Of a stretch of 38,265 nt of DNA, positions 8,077-15,985 are shown piece after piece. The DNA comes from SZAS-7 sp964514655 (lineage in GTDB: Bacteria; Chlamydiota; Chlamydiia; Chlamydiales; FEN-1388). Both the position numbers and the translations under genes were made by a program. Under the pieces are notes generated by a model. That model saw nothing but the letters and a program-made list of their open reading frames with translations, did not search any database and was not told the DNA's origin. Location of the stretch: positions 1 to 38,265 of the forward strand of contig CAZEQY010000023.1 of assembly GCA_964514655.1 (NCBI GenBank), in the 5' to 3' direction. Positions within the stretch are counted from its first letter, which is position 1. Each line of letters starts with the position of its first letter.

Positions 8077-10094
8077 TGCACACCCTTGATTTCTGAAACA
8101 AGGGCTTTAGCGTCATAGATGGAACTTAGAGCCTCAATAATAGCTTGAGAGTGAACACTGACAGCTCTTGCCTGAGTGTCATCATAGGCAAAATCCAAGA
8201 CAAATGCGTGACGGTTGCCATCAAAAATGATACCCACAACTTCGGCGTCCTTGTTAATAATGGGGCTTCCGGAATTGCCACCAATAATGTCGTTTGTTGA
8301 AATAAAATTAAATGGTGTTTGCTTGTTGATTTGATCTTCTTTATCAAGCCAAATTTGTGACAGTCTGTATGGTAGTTGATTGCTGTACTTTTGAGAGAGC
8401 CTATAGGCTGAATCAAAGGCTGTAAAAGGCGCAATTTCCTCACATCCCTTCATCGTGCCTACTGATAGACGCAGGGTGAATGTCGCATCAGGATATACAC
8501 CTGCTACACTTGTCTGAAATAGACAATTAGCAATTTGGGCATAGCACTCCTTTTCGCAGCTTGAAAATTCATTGTCAAAGCGATCTCTAAGAGCTCTCAC
8601 ATAGGGCTCTAGACTAAGTACCAGCTGAATAAATGGATCAGTACTTGTGAGAACCTCTTCAGGATGCTCATAAAGCCGTTTACGATACTCAATAGATCCT
8701 AAAAGTGTCTTTGAAACAAGGCCTTCGGCATACTCTTCGATAGACTGTGAACCAAGGGCTAAGACAAGCTGCGGGTGGTCTTTACCTAAAATCTTGATCG
8801 CGCGTGTTATACTATCAATAAGGAGTGCCTTTTCAAGACTTGGATAGAGCGGCTCTTCAGAAAAGAGGCGTAGCTCTAGTATAGGAAGCTCAGAGTCTCT
8901 AAACTCACGAAGGCGTTTTTCATTAGGTTTTTGTCGTTCAACACTTGCACGCACTAGAGATTCTGCAAGGTCATAATAGTGACAAGAGCCAAGCGTTAAC
9001 TGCTCAAAAATATAATATTCCGCGCAGTATGTCTCAAGAGCTGTAAGCGCCTCTTGAAGCTGCATCCACGGTTTATTATCTGCCATTCTAAAGAGCTCGC
9101 TTTCAAACTTTTCTTTATTTCGAATGACAGTACCTTCTTTAAGGATCCGATCGATTGCCTTATATACCTTTTGTGAGTTGCGTAAAGAGTGCATCTCCTG
9201 GAGAGCTATACGCCTATTTTCTTCAGACTCATCGCTAAAGCGCTCTAGATTTTCTATTCGTTCATTAAGAAACTGCAGCGTTAGTTGCAGCCGTACATTT
9301 TTTATAAATTTGAGGTGATCGCTTGTCAAAAGCCGTTCGGTTCTTCCGGGATGGCCGGCAACAAAAAGGGGCTCATCACCTACAGGGCCACTTTTACTCC
9401 ACCTGAGGTAGTGATTTGAGCGGACCGGTTCATTATTTTCGTACACCCTAAAAAAGCAGACATCTAGAGAGTGTCGTGGAAATTCAAAGTTATCCTGATC
9501 CCCACCAAAATAGGCAATCTGCTGCTCAGGAGCCATCACAAGGCGCACATCTGTATAGCGCTTATAGAGATAAAGGTGATAAAACGCACCCCTATAAAGT
9601 CCCACTACCTCTGGTTGGAGGCCAGTTTCTTCCAGGGCCTCTTTGCAAATCCTTGCAACAGAAGCTTTTCTTGCTTCTTCCTGCTCTATGTAGCTCATAC
9701 CATCTATAATATCTTGTAGAACCTCTGCAGTCACGTCGCGAATGGCAATAAGCTGATCGGCATAGATATTGGGACAGGAAAGTTCTAGGTCCTTAGTCGG
9801 TGCATAAAATCCATTTTTCAATAGATCGTTATCTTCTGATGAAAGGCTATATACAGCTTTAGATCCTACGTGATGGTTTGTCATCAACAGGCCATCTGGC
9901 GAGATAAATGAGCTAGAACCACCGCTACTAAAGCGTAAACAAGATTTTTGCACATGCTCAATCCACTCTGGGCTTAGCTGCACGCCATACGTAGTTGCAA
10001 TCTCTTCATATGGAACCATATTCATGGGCCACATGCCCTCATCGCAAAACAATACATTCTGAATAAGTAACAAAAGTATAGATAATTTCTTCAT
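8073..10094 (-). CDS. Secreted S46-family dipeptidyl-peptidase
   Basis: A 673-residue serine exopeptidase that releases dipeptides from peptide N-termini. A signal peptide covers residues 1-17. The chymotrypsin-like triad is recognisable: His in TNHHVG (72-77), Asp211 in FPRHSLDV, and Ser608 in GGNSGSP. Between them lies the helical insertion typical of the family. The specificity position 18 residues after the catalytic Ser is Gly626 (FDGN), as in DPP7, rather than the Arg of DPP11. This suggests preference for hydrophobic rather than acidic P1 residues. The ATG at 10094 has a strong GGGAGA upstream; an extension to 10151 does not. It probably acts in the periplasm, feeding amino-acid uptake. 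The length is slightly below the usual roughly 710 residues. Confidence 0.93.
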   Translation of the reverse strand: MKKLSILLLLIQNVLFCDEGMWPMNMVPYEEIATTYGVQLSPEWIEHVQKSCLRFSSGGSSSFISPDGLLMTNHHVGSKAVYSLSSEDNDLLKNGFYAPTKDLELSCPNIYADQLIAIRDVTAEVLQDIIDGMSYIEQEEARKASVARICKEALEETGLQPEVVGLYRGAFYHLYLYKRYTDVRLVMAPEQQIAYFGGDQDNFEFPRHSLDVCFFRVYENNEPVRSNHYLRWSKSGPVGDEPLFVAGHPGRTERLLTSDHLKFIKNVRLQLTLQFLNERIENLERFSDESEENRRIALQEMHSLRNSQKVYKAIDRILKEGTVIRNKEKFESELFRMADNKPWMQLQEALTALETYCAEYYIFEQLTLGSCHYYDLAESLVRASVERQKPNEKRLREFRDSELPILELRLFSEEPLYPSLEKALLIDSITRAIKILGKDHPQLVLALGSQSIEEYAEGLVSKTLLGSIEYRKRLYEHPEEVLTSTDPFIQLVLSLEPYVRALRDRFDNEFSSCEKECYAQIANCLFQTSVAGVYPDATFTLRLSVGTMKGCEEIAPFTAFDSAYRLSQKYSNQLPYRLSQIWLDKEDQINKQTPFNFISTNDIIGGNSGSPIINKDAEVVGIIFDGNRHAFVLDFAYDDTQARAVSVHSQAIIEALSSIYDAKALVSEIKGVH

Positions 10095-10206
10095 ACGATC
10101 TCCCTCTATTGAGAACTCTAGGTTATAGCAAAATAAGGAGTTATTCTGCACTTGCTAACTATTTCCTCCTTCGTTATGTTCTAAATTTTAGTATTAGGAT
10201 ATGCTC

Positions 10207-11616
10207 ATGTTTTCGCCAGAAGACTATACTATTATTAGTTACTGGTTTGTACGCCTTTTAGGCGCCATCTACCTCTTTGCTTTTTGGCCCTTTTTATTTC
10301 AGATACGTGGGCTTATTGGAAAAAATGGGATACTGCCGGCTGAAACATATCTTGCTAGGATAAAACAAACGTTCCCAAAATCCTGGTTCCGCATTGCGCC
10401 TACACTTTTTTGGATTCGATCTGATGATAAAGCGCTCATTTCCGTAGTAGCTACAGGAGTTCTCTGTTCACTACTCCTCATTTTTGGAATCTATCCCTCG
10501 CTCATGCTCTTTATTTGTTACATCCTCTACTGCTCCATAATATCTATCGGGCAGGATTTTCTAGGCTTTGGTTGGGAAGTGTTTTTACAAGAAGTTGCCT
10601 GTAATGCCTTTTTGCTTAGCCTTACTGATGTTCCAAACCTTATGGTGTGGCTCAGCATCAACTTCTTGCTCTTTCGCTTTCACATACAGTCTGGCGCCGT
10701 AAAGCTACAAAGTAAAGATCCAAACTGGAAAAACCTTACAGCAATTGGCTATCACTATCAAAGCCAGCCCATTGCAAACCTCACAGCCTGGTATGTGTAT
10801 AAATTACCCATGTGGTTTCATAAATGCTCTTGCTGGATGATGTTTTTTATCGAACTTGTTGTGCCCTTTTTTCTTTTTTTTACCGAAGATCTTCGCCTTG
10901 TTGCATGCGTCCTCTTTGTGGGCCTGCAACTTTTTATCTATGCTACCGGCAACTTTTCGTACCTCAACCACTTAACAGCTCTTTTTTCGCTTATCTTGCT
11001 CAATAATAGCTTTCTTACTGCATGCGGTTTTAGCTTGCCTCAACTAATTACCACACCTACTTTACTTGACTATACCCTCACCCTTATAGGAAGCGCCCTA
11101 GTTCTTTTACAGATAATTAGGTTGTGGGACCATTTTTTTCCGTCAAGAAGGTGCCACAAGCTACTTACAGACCTATCATGTATGCACATTGCAAACCGCT
11201 ATGGCATCTTTGCCGTAATGACAACAACGCGCTACGAAGTTGTTGTTGAAGGTAGTGATGATGGACATACGTGGCATGAATATGACTTTTATCATAAGCC
11301 AACAGATCTTGCACGTAGACCGCGGAGGATATCGCCCTACCAGCCTCGAATAGACTGGCAGGCCTGGTTTTTACCCTTTCAGTCCTATCAACAAGAACTA
11401 TGGTTTCAAAATTTTCTCGTCCACTTACTTAAGGGCACACCAGAAGTTCTTTCGCTCATACGCCGCAATCCATTTACACAAAAGCCGCCCAAATACATCC
11501 GGGCAATGATGTACATCTACTCATTTACAAGTTTTGCAGAAAAAAAAGAGACTAACAATTGGTGGAAGCGCGAATTTGTAGGAGCCTATACGCCTATATT
11601 TTGGTTAAAAGCATAA
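10207..11616 (+). CDS. Lipase maturation factor (LMF1)-like membrane protein
   Basis: A 469-residue polytopic membrane protein. Blocks characteristic of the LMF1/DUF1222 family are visible in order: FQIRGLIGKNGILPA near the N-terminus, GFGWEVFLQEV, a central segment with RFHIQSGAVKLQS and WKNLTAIGYHYQSQPIAN, GNFSYLNHLT, and a soluble C-terminal part with VVEGSDDGHTW and YQPRIDWQAWFLPF. In animals LMF1 helps lipases fold in the ER; the role of bacterial members is unknown. Membrane spans occupy roughly residues 10-310, followed by a soluble domain. AGGA at 10196-10199 gives 7-nt spacing to the ATG at 10207, better than the ATG at 10201. Its end overlaps the convergent GNAT gene by 23 bp. Confidence 0.9.
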   Translation: MFSPEDYTIISYWFVRLLGAIYLFAFWPFLFQIRGLIGKNGILPAETYLARIKQTFPKSWFRIAPTLFWIRSDDKALISVVATGVLCSLLLIFGIYPSLMLFICYILYCSIISIGQDFLGFGWEVFLQEVACNAFLLSLTDVPNLMVWLSINFLLFRFHIQSGAVKLQSKDPNWKNLTAIGYHYQSQPIANLTAWYVYKLPMWFHKCSCWMMFFIELVVPFFLFFTEDLRLVACVLFVGLQLFIYATGNFSYLNHLTALFSLILLNNSFLTACGFSLPQLITTPTLLDYTLTLIGSALVLLQIIRLWDHFFPSRRCHKLLTDLSCMHIANRYGIFAVMTTTRYEVVVEGSDDGHTWHEYDFYHKPTDLARRPRRISPYQPRIDWQAWFLPFQSYQQELWFQNFLVHLLKGTPEVLSLIRRNPFTQKPPKYIRAMMYIYSFTSFAEKKETNNWWKREFVGAYTPIFWLKA

Positions 11617-11995
11617 GTTCAGTCTTAGGCACACTAAATCCCCACTTTTCATAAAAAGGTAGTAAACCGGGTAGGCATTTGAGTTCAAATTTCTCCACAT
11701 TCTTAAGGTCTGGATGTGAAAAAATGGCATCAAGAAGCATCTTACCAAGCTTTTTACCGCGATAGGGCTTACTGACAACAACATCGAGAATATAGGCAAT
11801 ATAGACGCGATCTGTAATCACTCTCGAATAGGCAACAAGGTGTTTTGTAGCTTTTTCGACGATGGCTATAGAGAGGGAATTTGCAAGTATGGTCTTAACC
11901 TGCTCAAGCGTGCGGCCCTTTGTCCACCACTCTTCGCAAAATAGCTCATGAAGGCTCTTTGTTTGATCGATACTAAGCTCTGTTACAAGCTCCAT
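11594..11995 (-). CDS. GNAT-family N-acetyltransferase
   Basis: A small (133 residues) acetyl-CoA-dependent acetyltransferase. The acetyl-CoA pyrophosphate loop is PYRGKKLGKMLLDAI, preceded by the beta-4 strand ILDVVVSK. A C-terminal LLPFYEKWGF is the usual late GNAT motif with the conserved Tyr. No N-terminal targeting signal is present. The ATG at 11995 lies one base after the stop codon of the upstream secreted-protein gene, so the two are probably translated from one mRNA. The substrate cannot be predicted. Confidence 0.85.
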   Translation of the reverse strand: MELVTELSIDQTKSLHELFCEEWWTKGRTLEQVKTILANSLSIAIVEKATKHLVAYSRVITDRVYIAYILDVVVSKPYRGKKLGKMLLDAIFSHPDLKNVEKFELKCLPGLLPFYEKWGFSVPKTELMLLTKI

Positions 11996-11996
11996 A

Positions 11997-12944
11997 CTAC
12001 TTAAGGTATTCTTTAAGCAAGCATGGAAGTGGGTGCTGGTGCACATGTGGACCTACAAGTTGTTCTTTTGAAAAGGCATCAACAGAAGTAACAAGAACAG
12101 GTATTATGTGAGTATAGACCTTATTATCGGTAGATGTTAGCGACAAAGTAACATAGACGCATGGACCGCCTGTAAAGCGCTGTCCACCAGGTTCCGGAAA
12201 AAAGTAGGCAAATGAAACAGCATCTACTGCAGATTTATACGTCGCTGAATCTACATATACGGTAAGGAGCTTATCTGAATAGCGCTGCTCAGCAAGAATT
12301 GAAAACGTTTTGCCATAGAGCGTTACGTCTGTTTTTCCCGTTGCATAAAAGACAGAAAACCCATTGTCGTAAAGAGAGTTTGATAAGATCGTTGTTTTAT
12401 CAAAGAATAGATCCCACAGCTGAAAATCTTTAGGACATGGCTTGTGTCCGGGATAGACAAGTTCAAACATAAGCGTTGAGCCTTGTGTGTCAGAAAGACC
12501 AACCCAGCCAGCATAAAGCCACTTTTTATCAAATTCTGCAGTGATGAGGTAAATGGGATACTTTCCCCACTTCATGCGAACATCAAAGAGCCGCTTTAGC
12601 CCCAAAGGAGCCATAAGGTTACAAAGCTCTTCATTTTCAGCACTAAACGTAGTGGATGTCACCTGCTTTACTGTCTGGCTCATCTTAACGCGCAAAAAAG
12701 CCTGTTGCAAGGTAGATGGATCGTTAAAGTAGCGCTCTAATGCCTCTTTAGGGCCCCAATATACCCAGTCATTAAGATCAAGCGGCCCCTCTTTACTCAT
12801 AGCCACAAAGTCATTAGGAATATAGGGCTCTACAGCAAGGGGCGTGTCCATAGAAGGAAAAAGGCCCATAATGCGAGGCTCATCACCTGCTGCAAATAGC
12901 GCCGTCGAAAAAAAGGTACAAAATATCCAAAGTAGCTGTCTCAT
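11997..12944 (-). CDS. Secreted protein of unknown function
   Basis: A 315-residue protein with a clear signal peptide (MRQLLWIFCTFFSTALFAAG). I do not recognise a family. The mature part is rich in aromatic and beta-prone segments, with an Asp/Trp-rich stretch (LNDWVYWG) near residue 60 and a GGQRFTGGPCVYVTLSL segment near 260. No membrane anchor or repeats are seen. The ATG at 12944 was chosen; a TTG nine bases upstream would precede the signal peptide only slightly. It is transcribed divergently from tmRNA and probably with the GNAT gene that follows. Periplasmic or exported location is inferred from the signal peptide alone. Confidence 0.7.
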   Translation of the reverse strand: MRQLLWIFCTFFSTALFAAGDEPRIMGLFPSMDTPLAVEPYIPNDFVAMSKEGPLDLNDWVYWGPKEALERYFNDPSTLQQAFLRVKMSQTVKQVTSTTFSAENEELCNLMAPLGLKRLFDVRMKWGKYPIYLITAEFDKKWLYAGWVGLSDTQGSTLMFELVYPGHKPCPKDFQLWDLFFDKTTILSNSLYDNGFSVFYATGKTDVTLYGKTFSILAEQRYSDKLLTVYVDSATYKSAVDAVSFAYFFPEPGGQRFTGGPCVYVTLSLTSTDNKVYTHIIPVLVTSVDAFSKEQLVGPHVHQHPLPCLLKEYLK

Positions 12945-13002
12945 GGGATACAAGTTTCAAGGTTTTGCTGATTAAGATCAAGATCAAGATTATGATTAAG
13001 AC

Positions 13003-13031
13003 TTTAAGTATAAATTGACGTATGGTATTAT
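13003..13031 (+). promoter_or_regulatory. Likely tmRNA promoter
   Basis: TTTAAG (13003-13008), a 17-nt spacer and TATTAT (13026-13031) end 8 nt before the mature 5' end of tmRNA at 13040. A TATATA overlaps just downstream as an alternative -10. A TTGACG at 13015 is wrongly spaced for either. An imperfect GATCAA/GATTA tandem lies upstream (12971-12998). Confidence 0.45.
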
Positions 13032-13039
13032 ATAGGCAT

Positions 13040-13462
13040 GGGGGTGTACTGGTTTCGACTTGCAATACCCATATTAGTCGCATGCGGAGGGCGTCGGTTG
13101 GCCTCCTAAAAAAGCCGGCAAAACAATAAATGCTAAGAAAAATAGCACAATCGCTTTCCTAGACACTAGCGTCAATTTTGGTGCTGTGCGTCAAGCAGCG
13201 ATGGCCGCATAAACCTAACAGTTTAAGTAGCCCGGCAGTTTGGTGACTGGACCGAGGGTCCTAAACCTCGCCGTTTATACACTTGGTATGACTGTAGTTC
13301 ACTTGGTGGTTTGGAAAGACAGTCGAGAAAATCTAACCGCTAAGAAGTAGTGAAATGTGGTGCCTTGCAGTAACTACCTCTTTATAAATCCAAGACACTA
13401 TGCATGTAGAAGCTAATACCTGGAAATTGTCTAGGACGAGAGTTCGATTCTCTCCACCTCCA
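13040..13462 (+). ncRNA. ssrA: Transfer-messenger RNA (tmRNA, ssrA)
   Basis: A one-piece tmRNA. The 5' end GGGGGTG (13040-13046) pairs with CACCTCC (13455-13461), one G-U, and A13462 is the discriminator; CCA is not encoded. The T arm is GAGAG-TTCGATT-CTCTC (13438-13454), and the typical ACTGGTTTCGACTTG follows the 5' acceptor strand. The tag reading frame starts at the Ala codon GCT 13132 and ends with TAA at 13210-13212. It encodes 26 residues that begin AKKNST and end QAAMAA, a proteolysis-type tail. The tag is much longer than the roughly 10 residues of E. coli; chlamydial tags are also long. It rescues stalled ribosomes together with SmpB. Confidence 0.97.
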
Positions 13463-13467
13463 AAAAT

Positions 13468-13505
13468 GAAGGCCGAAGGATGAAGATCCTTCGGCCTTCG
13501 TTTTT
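13468..13505 (+). terminator. tmRNA terminator
   Basis: A perfect 14-bp stem (13468-13481 with 13486-13499) with a GAAG loop is followed by five T residues. It sits 5 nt after the end of tmRNA. A near-identical hairpin occurs at 13786-13819. Confidence 0.9.
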
Positions 13506-13514
13506 GGACGTTTG

Positions 13515-13726
13515 CGTGTGATGCCGCAGGCGTCACACGAGTGCGGTAATTTTTTACCGCTCTTAATTTTCGACCACGCAACATAACCACAATAGAGTCC
13601 AATAGATGAAAGAATGGTTATGCTAAAGCGCGAGCATATTGGCAAAAGTGATAAACCGAATTTTTAGGCACTGGAAGCTGTTGAGGACAGGGTTTGAGGT
13701 CGAAAATTAAGAGCTGCGAATAATCG
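13515..13726. repeat. Hairpin-rich interval with 16-bp inverted repeat
   Basis: Between the two terminator hairpins there is no credible gene but several structures. They are an 11-bp stem at 13515-13539; a GCGGTAA/TTACCGC hairpin near 13543-13560; and a GCTGCGA/TCGCAGC hairpin near 13713-13730. A perfect 16-bp inverted pair lies at 13560-13575 and 13698-13713 (CTCTTAATTTTCGACC and its complement). A further ACAGGGTTT (13688-13696) pairs with AAACCCTGT at 13756-13764. It could be a degenerate palindromic element or a structured RNA. Open frames across it read into tmRNA and are not genes. Confidence 0.5.
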
Positions 13727-13785
13727 CAGCACTCCAAAGAGCTTCGCTCACTAGAAAACCCTGTTTTAAGCTAAATATCCAAACA

Positions 13786-13824
13786 CGAAGGCCGAAGGGT
13801 GAAAATCCTTCGGCCTTCGTTATT
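13786..13824. terminator. Terminator of phoH; second copy of the tmRNA terminator
   Basis: A 13-bp stem (13786-13798 with 13807-13819) lies directly after the phoH stop codon on the minus strand and probably ends that transcript. On the plus strand it is a direct-repeat copy of the tmRNA terminator, with only a few mismatches over nearly 40 nt, including the TCCAAA just upstream. T-rich flanks on both sides would allow action in both directions. Confidence 0.7.
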
Positions 13825-15123
13825 TTACATAAGTTCTGTCGCTAAAGCCGCAAGTTCTGAGCGTTCGGTTTTTTCTAAGAAGATGTGGCTGTGAAGCTGG
13901 CTGTTGTCGAACTTGCCTACTGTGTAGGTAAGACCGTTTGAGTCTTTATCAAGGTAGGGGTTGTCGATTTGGGTTGGATCGCCGGCAAGCACAACTTTAG
14001 TTCCTTCACCTGCTCGAGAAATAATGGTCTTTATTTCATGAGGTGTTAGGTTTTGGGCTTCGTCTATAATGATAAACATCTTAGGAAGTGAGCGACCTCT
14101 AATATATGTCACAGCTTCCATCTCAATTTTTTTGCTGTCTAAAACCCATCTAAGCGTATCTGAGGGCTCGTTACCAAGAGACGCACAGAGAAGCTCAAGG
14201 TTATCAAAAATTGGCTGCATCCAGCTTGAGAGCTTTTCTTCCTTTGTTCCGGGCAAATAGCCGATATCGCGTCCGAGCGGCACTATGGGACGTGATACAA
14301 GGATCTTTGTATAGAGCCCTTCGTCAAACACCTTGCGAAGGCCGCACGCTAACGCTAAAAGCGTTTTTCCGGTTCCAGCAGGCCCTAAAAGCGTTACAAG
14401 CTTGCAGTCATCGCGAAGCAGCGCATCCATGGCACATTTTTGCTCGACATTGCGCGGCTTAATACCCCACATTGTAGGAATTTTTACAAGCGGCGATAGC
14501 ATTTGTGAAGCTGTGTCATAGCGAGCAACCGCACTTGAGTGCTCCTGACAGCCCAATATTGCATATTCATTTGGTCTAAACTGCATACCAGGCAGCGAAA
14601 GATGGCTATCTTTATAAAAGTGATCTATCAATGTTTTTTCTAATTCAACATGGCGGATGCCGCTTGAAATAGTTTCGTACGAAAATTTGAGGTTCTCGTA
14701 ATCTTCAGTTTCAAGACCTATTGCCTCGGCCTTAACGCGAGCGGCAAAGTCTTTTGATACAAAGACAACGCGCTTTCCTTGCTCAACTAAGTAGTAGGCA
14801 GCCATCAGAATCTTATTATCATTAATGGTCATGGCAAGACTTTTGACAAAATCAGTCTTCATTTCCATAATAATACGCACTGTAGCACCATTTTGGAGGG
14901 TAACACCATCGTGTAGGTCACCTTTTCCAAAAGCTTTTAAGCTTGCAAGCTCGCGTATTGCTGCACGAGCATTTCTGCCAAGCTCTCCAGGAGTACGCTT
15001 GAGCTTATCAAGTTCTTCCATAACCGTTACGGGAATGGCTATTTCATGTCTTGGGAACTTAAAGATTGCTTCAGGATCATGTAAGAGGACATTTGCATCT
15101 AGAACGAATACTTTATCTTTCAT
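13825..15123 (-). CDS. PIN-domain PhoH-family ATPase
   Basis: A 432-residue protein that joins an N-terminal PIN-type ribonuclease domain (residues 1 to about 140; acidic metal ligands Asp9, Glu36/Glu37 and others) to a C-terminal PhoH P-loop ATPase. Walker A is GPAGTGKT (247-254) and Walker B IIIDEAQN (351-358). This is the PhoH2/YlaK architecture, an RNA helicase with RNase activity in characterised members. It has no membrane or export signal. The ATG at 15123 has GGAG 6 nt upstream. It is monocistronic, transcribed away from the CIRCE-linked promoter region, and a TTGTCA at 15181-15186 (minus strand) could be part of its own promoter. Confidence 0.93.
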   Translation of the reverse strand: MKDKVFVLDANVLLHDPEAIFKFPRHEIAIPVTVMEELDKLKRTPGELGRNARAAIRELASLKAFGKGDLHDGVTLQNGATVRIIMEMKTDFVKSLAMTINDNKILMAAYYLVEQGKRVVFVSKDFAARVKAEAIGLETEDYENLKFSYETISSGIRHVELEKTLIDHFYKDSHLSLPGMQFRPNEYAILGCQEHSSAVARYDTASQMLSPLVKIPTMWGIKPRNVEQKCAMDALLRDDCKLVTLLGPAGTGKTLLALACGLRKVFDEGLYTKILVSRPIVPLGRDIGYLPGTKEEKLSSWMQPIFDNLELLCASLGNEPSDTLRWVLDSKKIEMEAVTYIRGRSLPKMFIIIDEAQNLTPHEIKTIISRAGEGTKVVLAGDPTQIDNPYLDKDSNGLTYTVGKFDNSQLHSHIFLEKTERSELAALATELM

Positions 15124-15197
15124 GAGAACTCCGGTGGCGGTTTTACTTATTGCTTACCCATACTCGAACTCGGTTTTTTTTGACAACACGGAAAAAA

Positions 15198-15224
15198 TCA
15201 GCACTCTAACACCTAGAGTGCTAA
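15198..15224. promoter_or_regulatory. CIRCE operator (HrcA binding site)
   Basis: TCAGCACTC, nine bases, then GAGTGCTAA: this matches the CIRCE consensus TTAGCACTC-N9-GAGTGCTAA at 17 of 18 arm positions with exactly the canonical spacing. CIRCE is bound by the repressor HrcA, which controls groESL and dnaK operons in many bacteria including Chlamydia. Here it ends 6 nt before the -35 box of the SWIM gene and lies about 75 nt upstream of phoH on the other strand. Confidence 0.93.
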
Positions 15225-15230
15225 TCTCTC

Positions 15231-15259
15231 TTGACGTATTACTCTATTTGCCCTATAAT
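15231..15259 (+). promoter_or_regulatory. Strong sigma70-type promoter of the SWIM gene
   Basis: TTGACG (15231-15236), a 17-nt spacer and a perfect TATAAT (15254-15259). The predicted start of transcription is near 15266, leaving a leader of about 20 nt with AGAGGAGA as ribosome binding site. It lies immediately after the CIRCE operator. Confidence 0.9.
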
Positions 15260-15284
15260 AAAAGTAGAAAAGAGGAGATGTTCC

Positions 15285-15974
15285 ATGAAAATCACAGATA
15301 AAATCATTTCAATTCCTCCCTATATCTCTACATCTTGGAGTAAAGTTGCCTCCCTACATATGTATAATAAAGAATTGATTGTAACACTTTGGGACACAAC
15401 TCGAATTGCTATTCCCGATCTTCAAGAAGAAGTAATTAAAGAAATTTTCGCACATCACGCGTCCTATCTTGAACAGCAAAGCCTAAAGCAACCCCCAGCC
15501 CCACGCGAGTCAGCTGAACTGCAATTTACAACTCCCCTTCGCATGCTTTTTGGCACGCTTGAATCGCTCACACAAGCTCTACAGCACAATCCGGCCTACA
15601 GCAACATAGCGCCACTACCTCCGGAAATTGTAAGCAAAATCGAAACGCTAGGGAAAAACCTCCCTCCAGAAGAACTCGCCAACTTTTTACATCCTATTGA
15701 AGGCTGCAACTGCATGTACTGCCAAATTTCAAGGATCCTAAAAGGTGAAGCTCCAAAACAAGAAGAGACTCTCGAAATAACCACAGAAGACGAAGTGCGC
15801 GAAGAAGATCTCCGCTTTGAACAATGGGATGTACAACCCTCCGGCGACAAAATGTATACCGTCACCAACAAACTCGACCCAAACGAACACTACAGCGTCT
15901 TCCTCGGCGACCCAATCGGCTGCACCTGCGGCAAAGCAAGCTGCGAACACATCGTCGCCGTCCTCCGCCACTAA
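15285..15974 (+). CDS. SWIM zinc-finger protein under CIRCE control
   Basis: A 229-residue protein of unknown function. The C-terminus has a SWIM-type zinc finger, C213-x-C215-x4-C220-x-H222, ending only seven residues later. A second Cys cluster C141-x-C143-x2-C146 lies mid-chain and may bind metal too. The segment between 150 and 185 is strongly acidic. SWIM fingers mediate DNA or protein binding in varied proteins; no partner ATPase or nuclease domain is fused here. AGAGGAG sits 8 nt before the ATG at 15285. The CIRCE operator and strong promoter upstream suggest heat-shock regulation by HrcA. The last 130 bp are more GC-rich and C-rich at third positions than the start of the gene. Confidence 0.8.
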   Translation: MKITDKIISIPPYISTSWSKVASLHMYNKELIVTLWDTTRIAIPDLQEEVIKEIFAHHASYLEQQSLKQPPAPRESAELQFTTPLRMLFGTLESLTQALQHNPAYSNIAPLPPEIVSKIETLGKNLPPEELANFLHPIEGCNCMYCQISRILKGEAPKQEETLEITTEDEVREEDLRFEQWDVQPSGDKMYTVTNKLDPNEHYSVFLGDPIGCTCGKASCEHIVAVLRH

Positions 15975-15985
15975 CCTGGGTTACC

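Noticed and set aside
13333..13645. Open frames on the minus strand across tmRNA and its terminator
   Set aside because: They lie over a well-defined tmRNA and a hairpin-rich interval and lack start signals.
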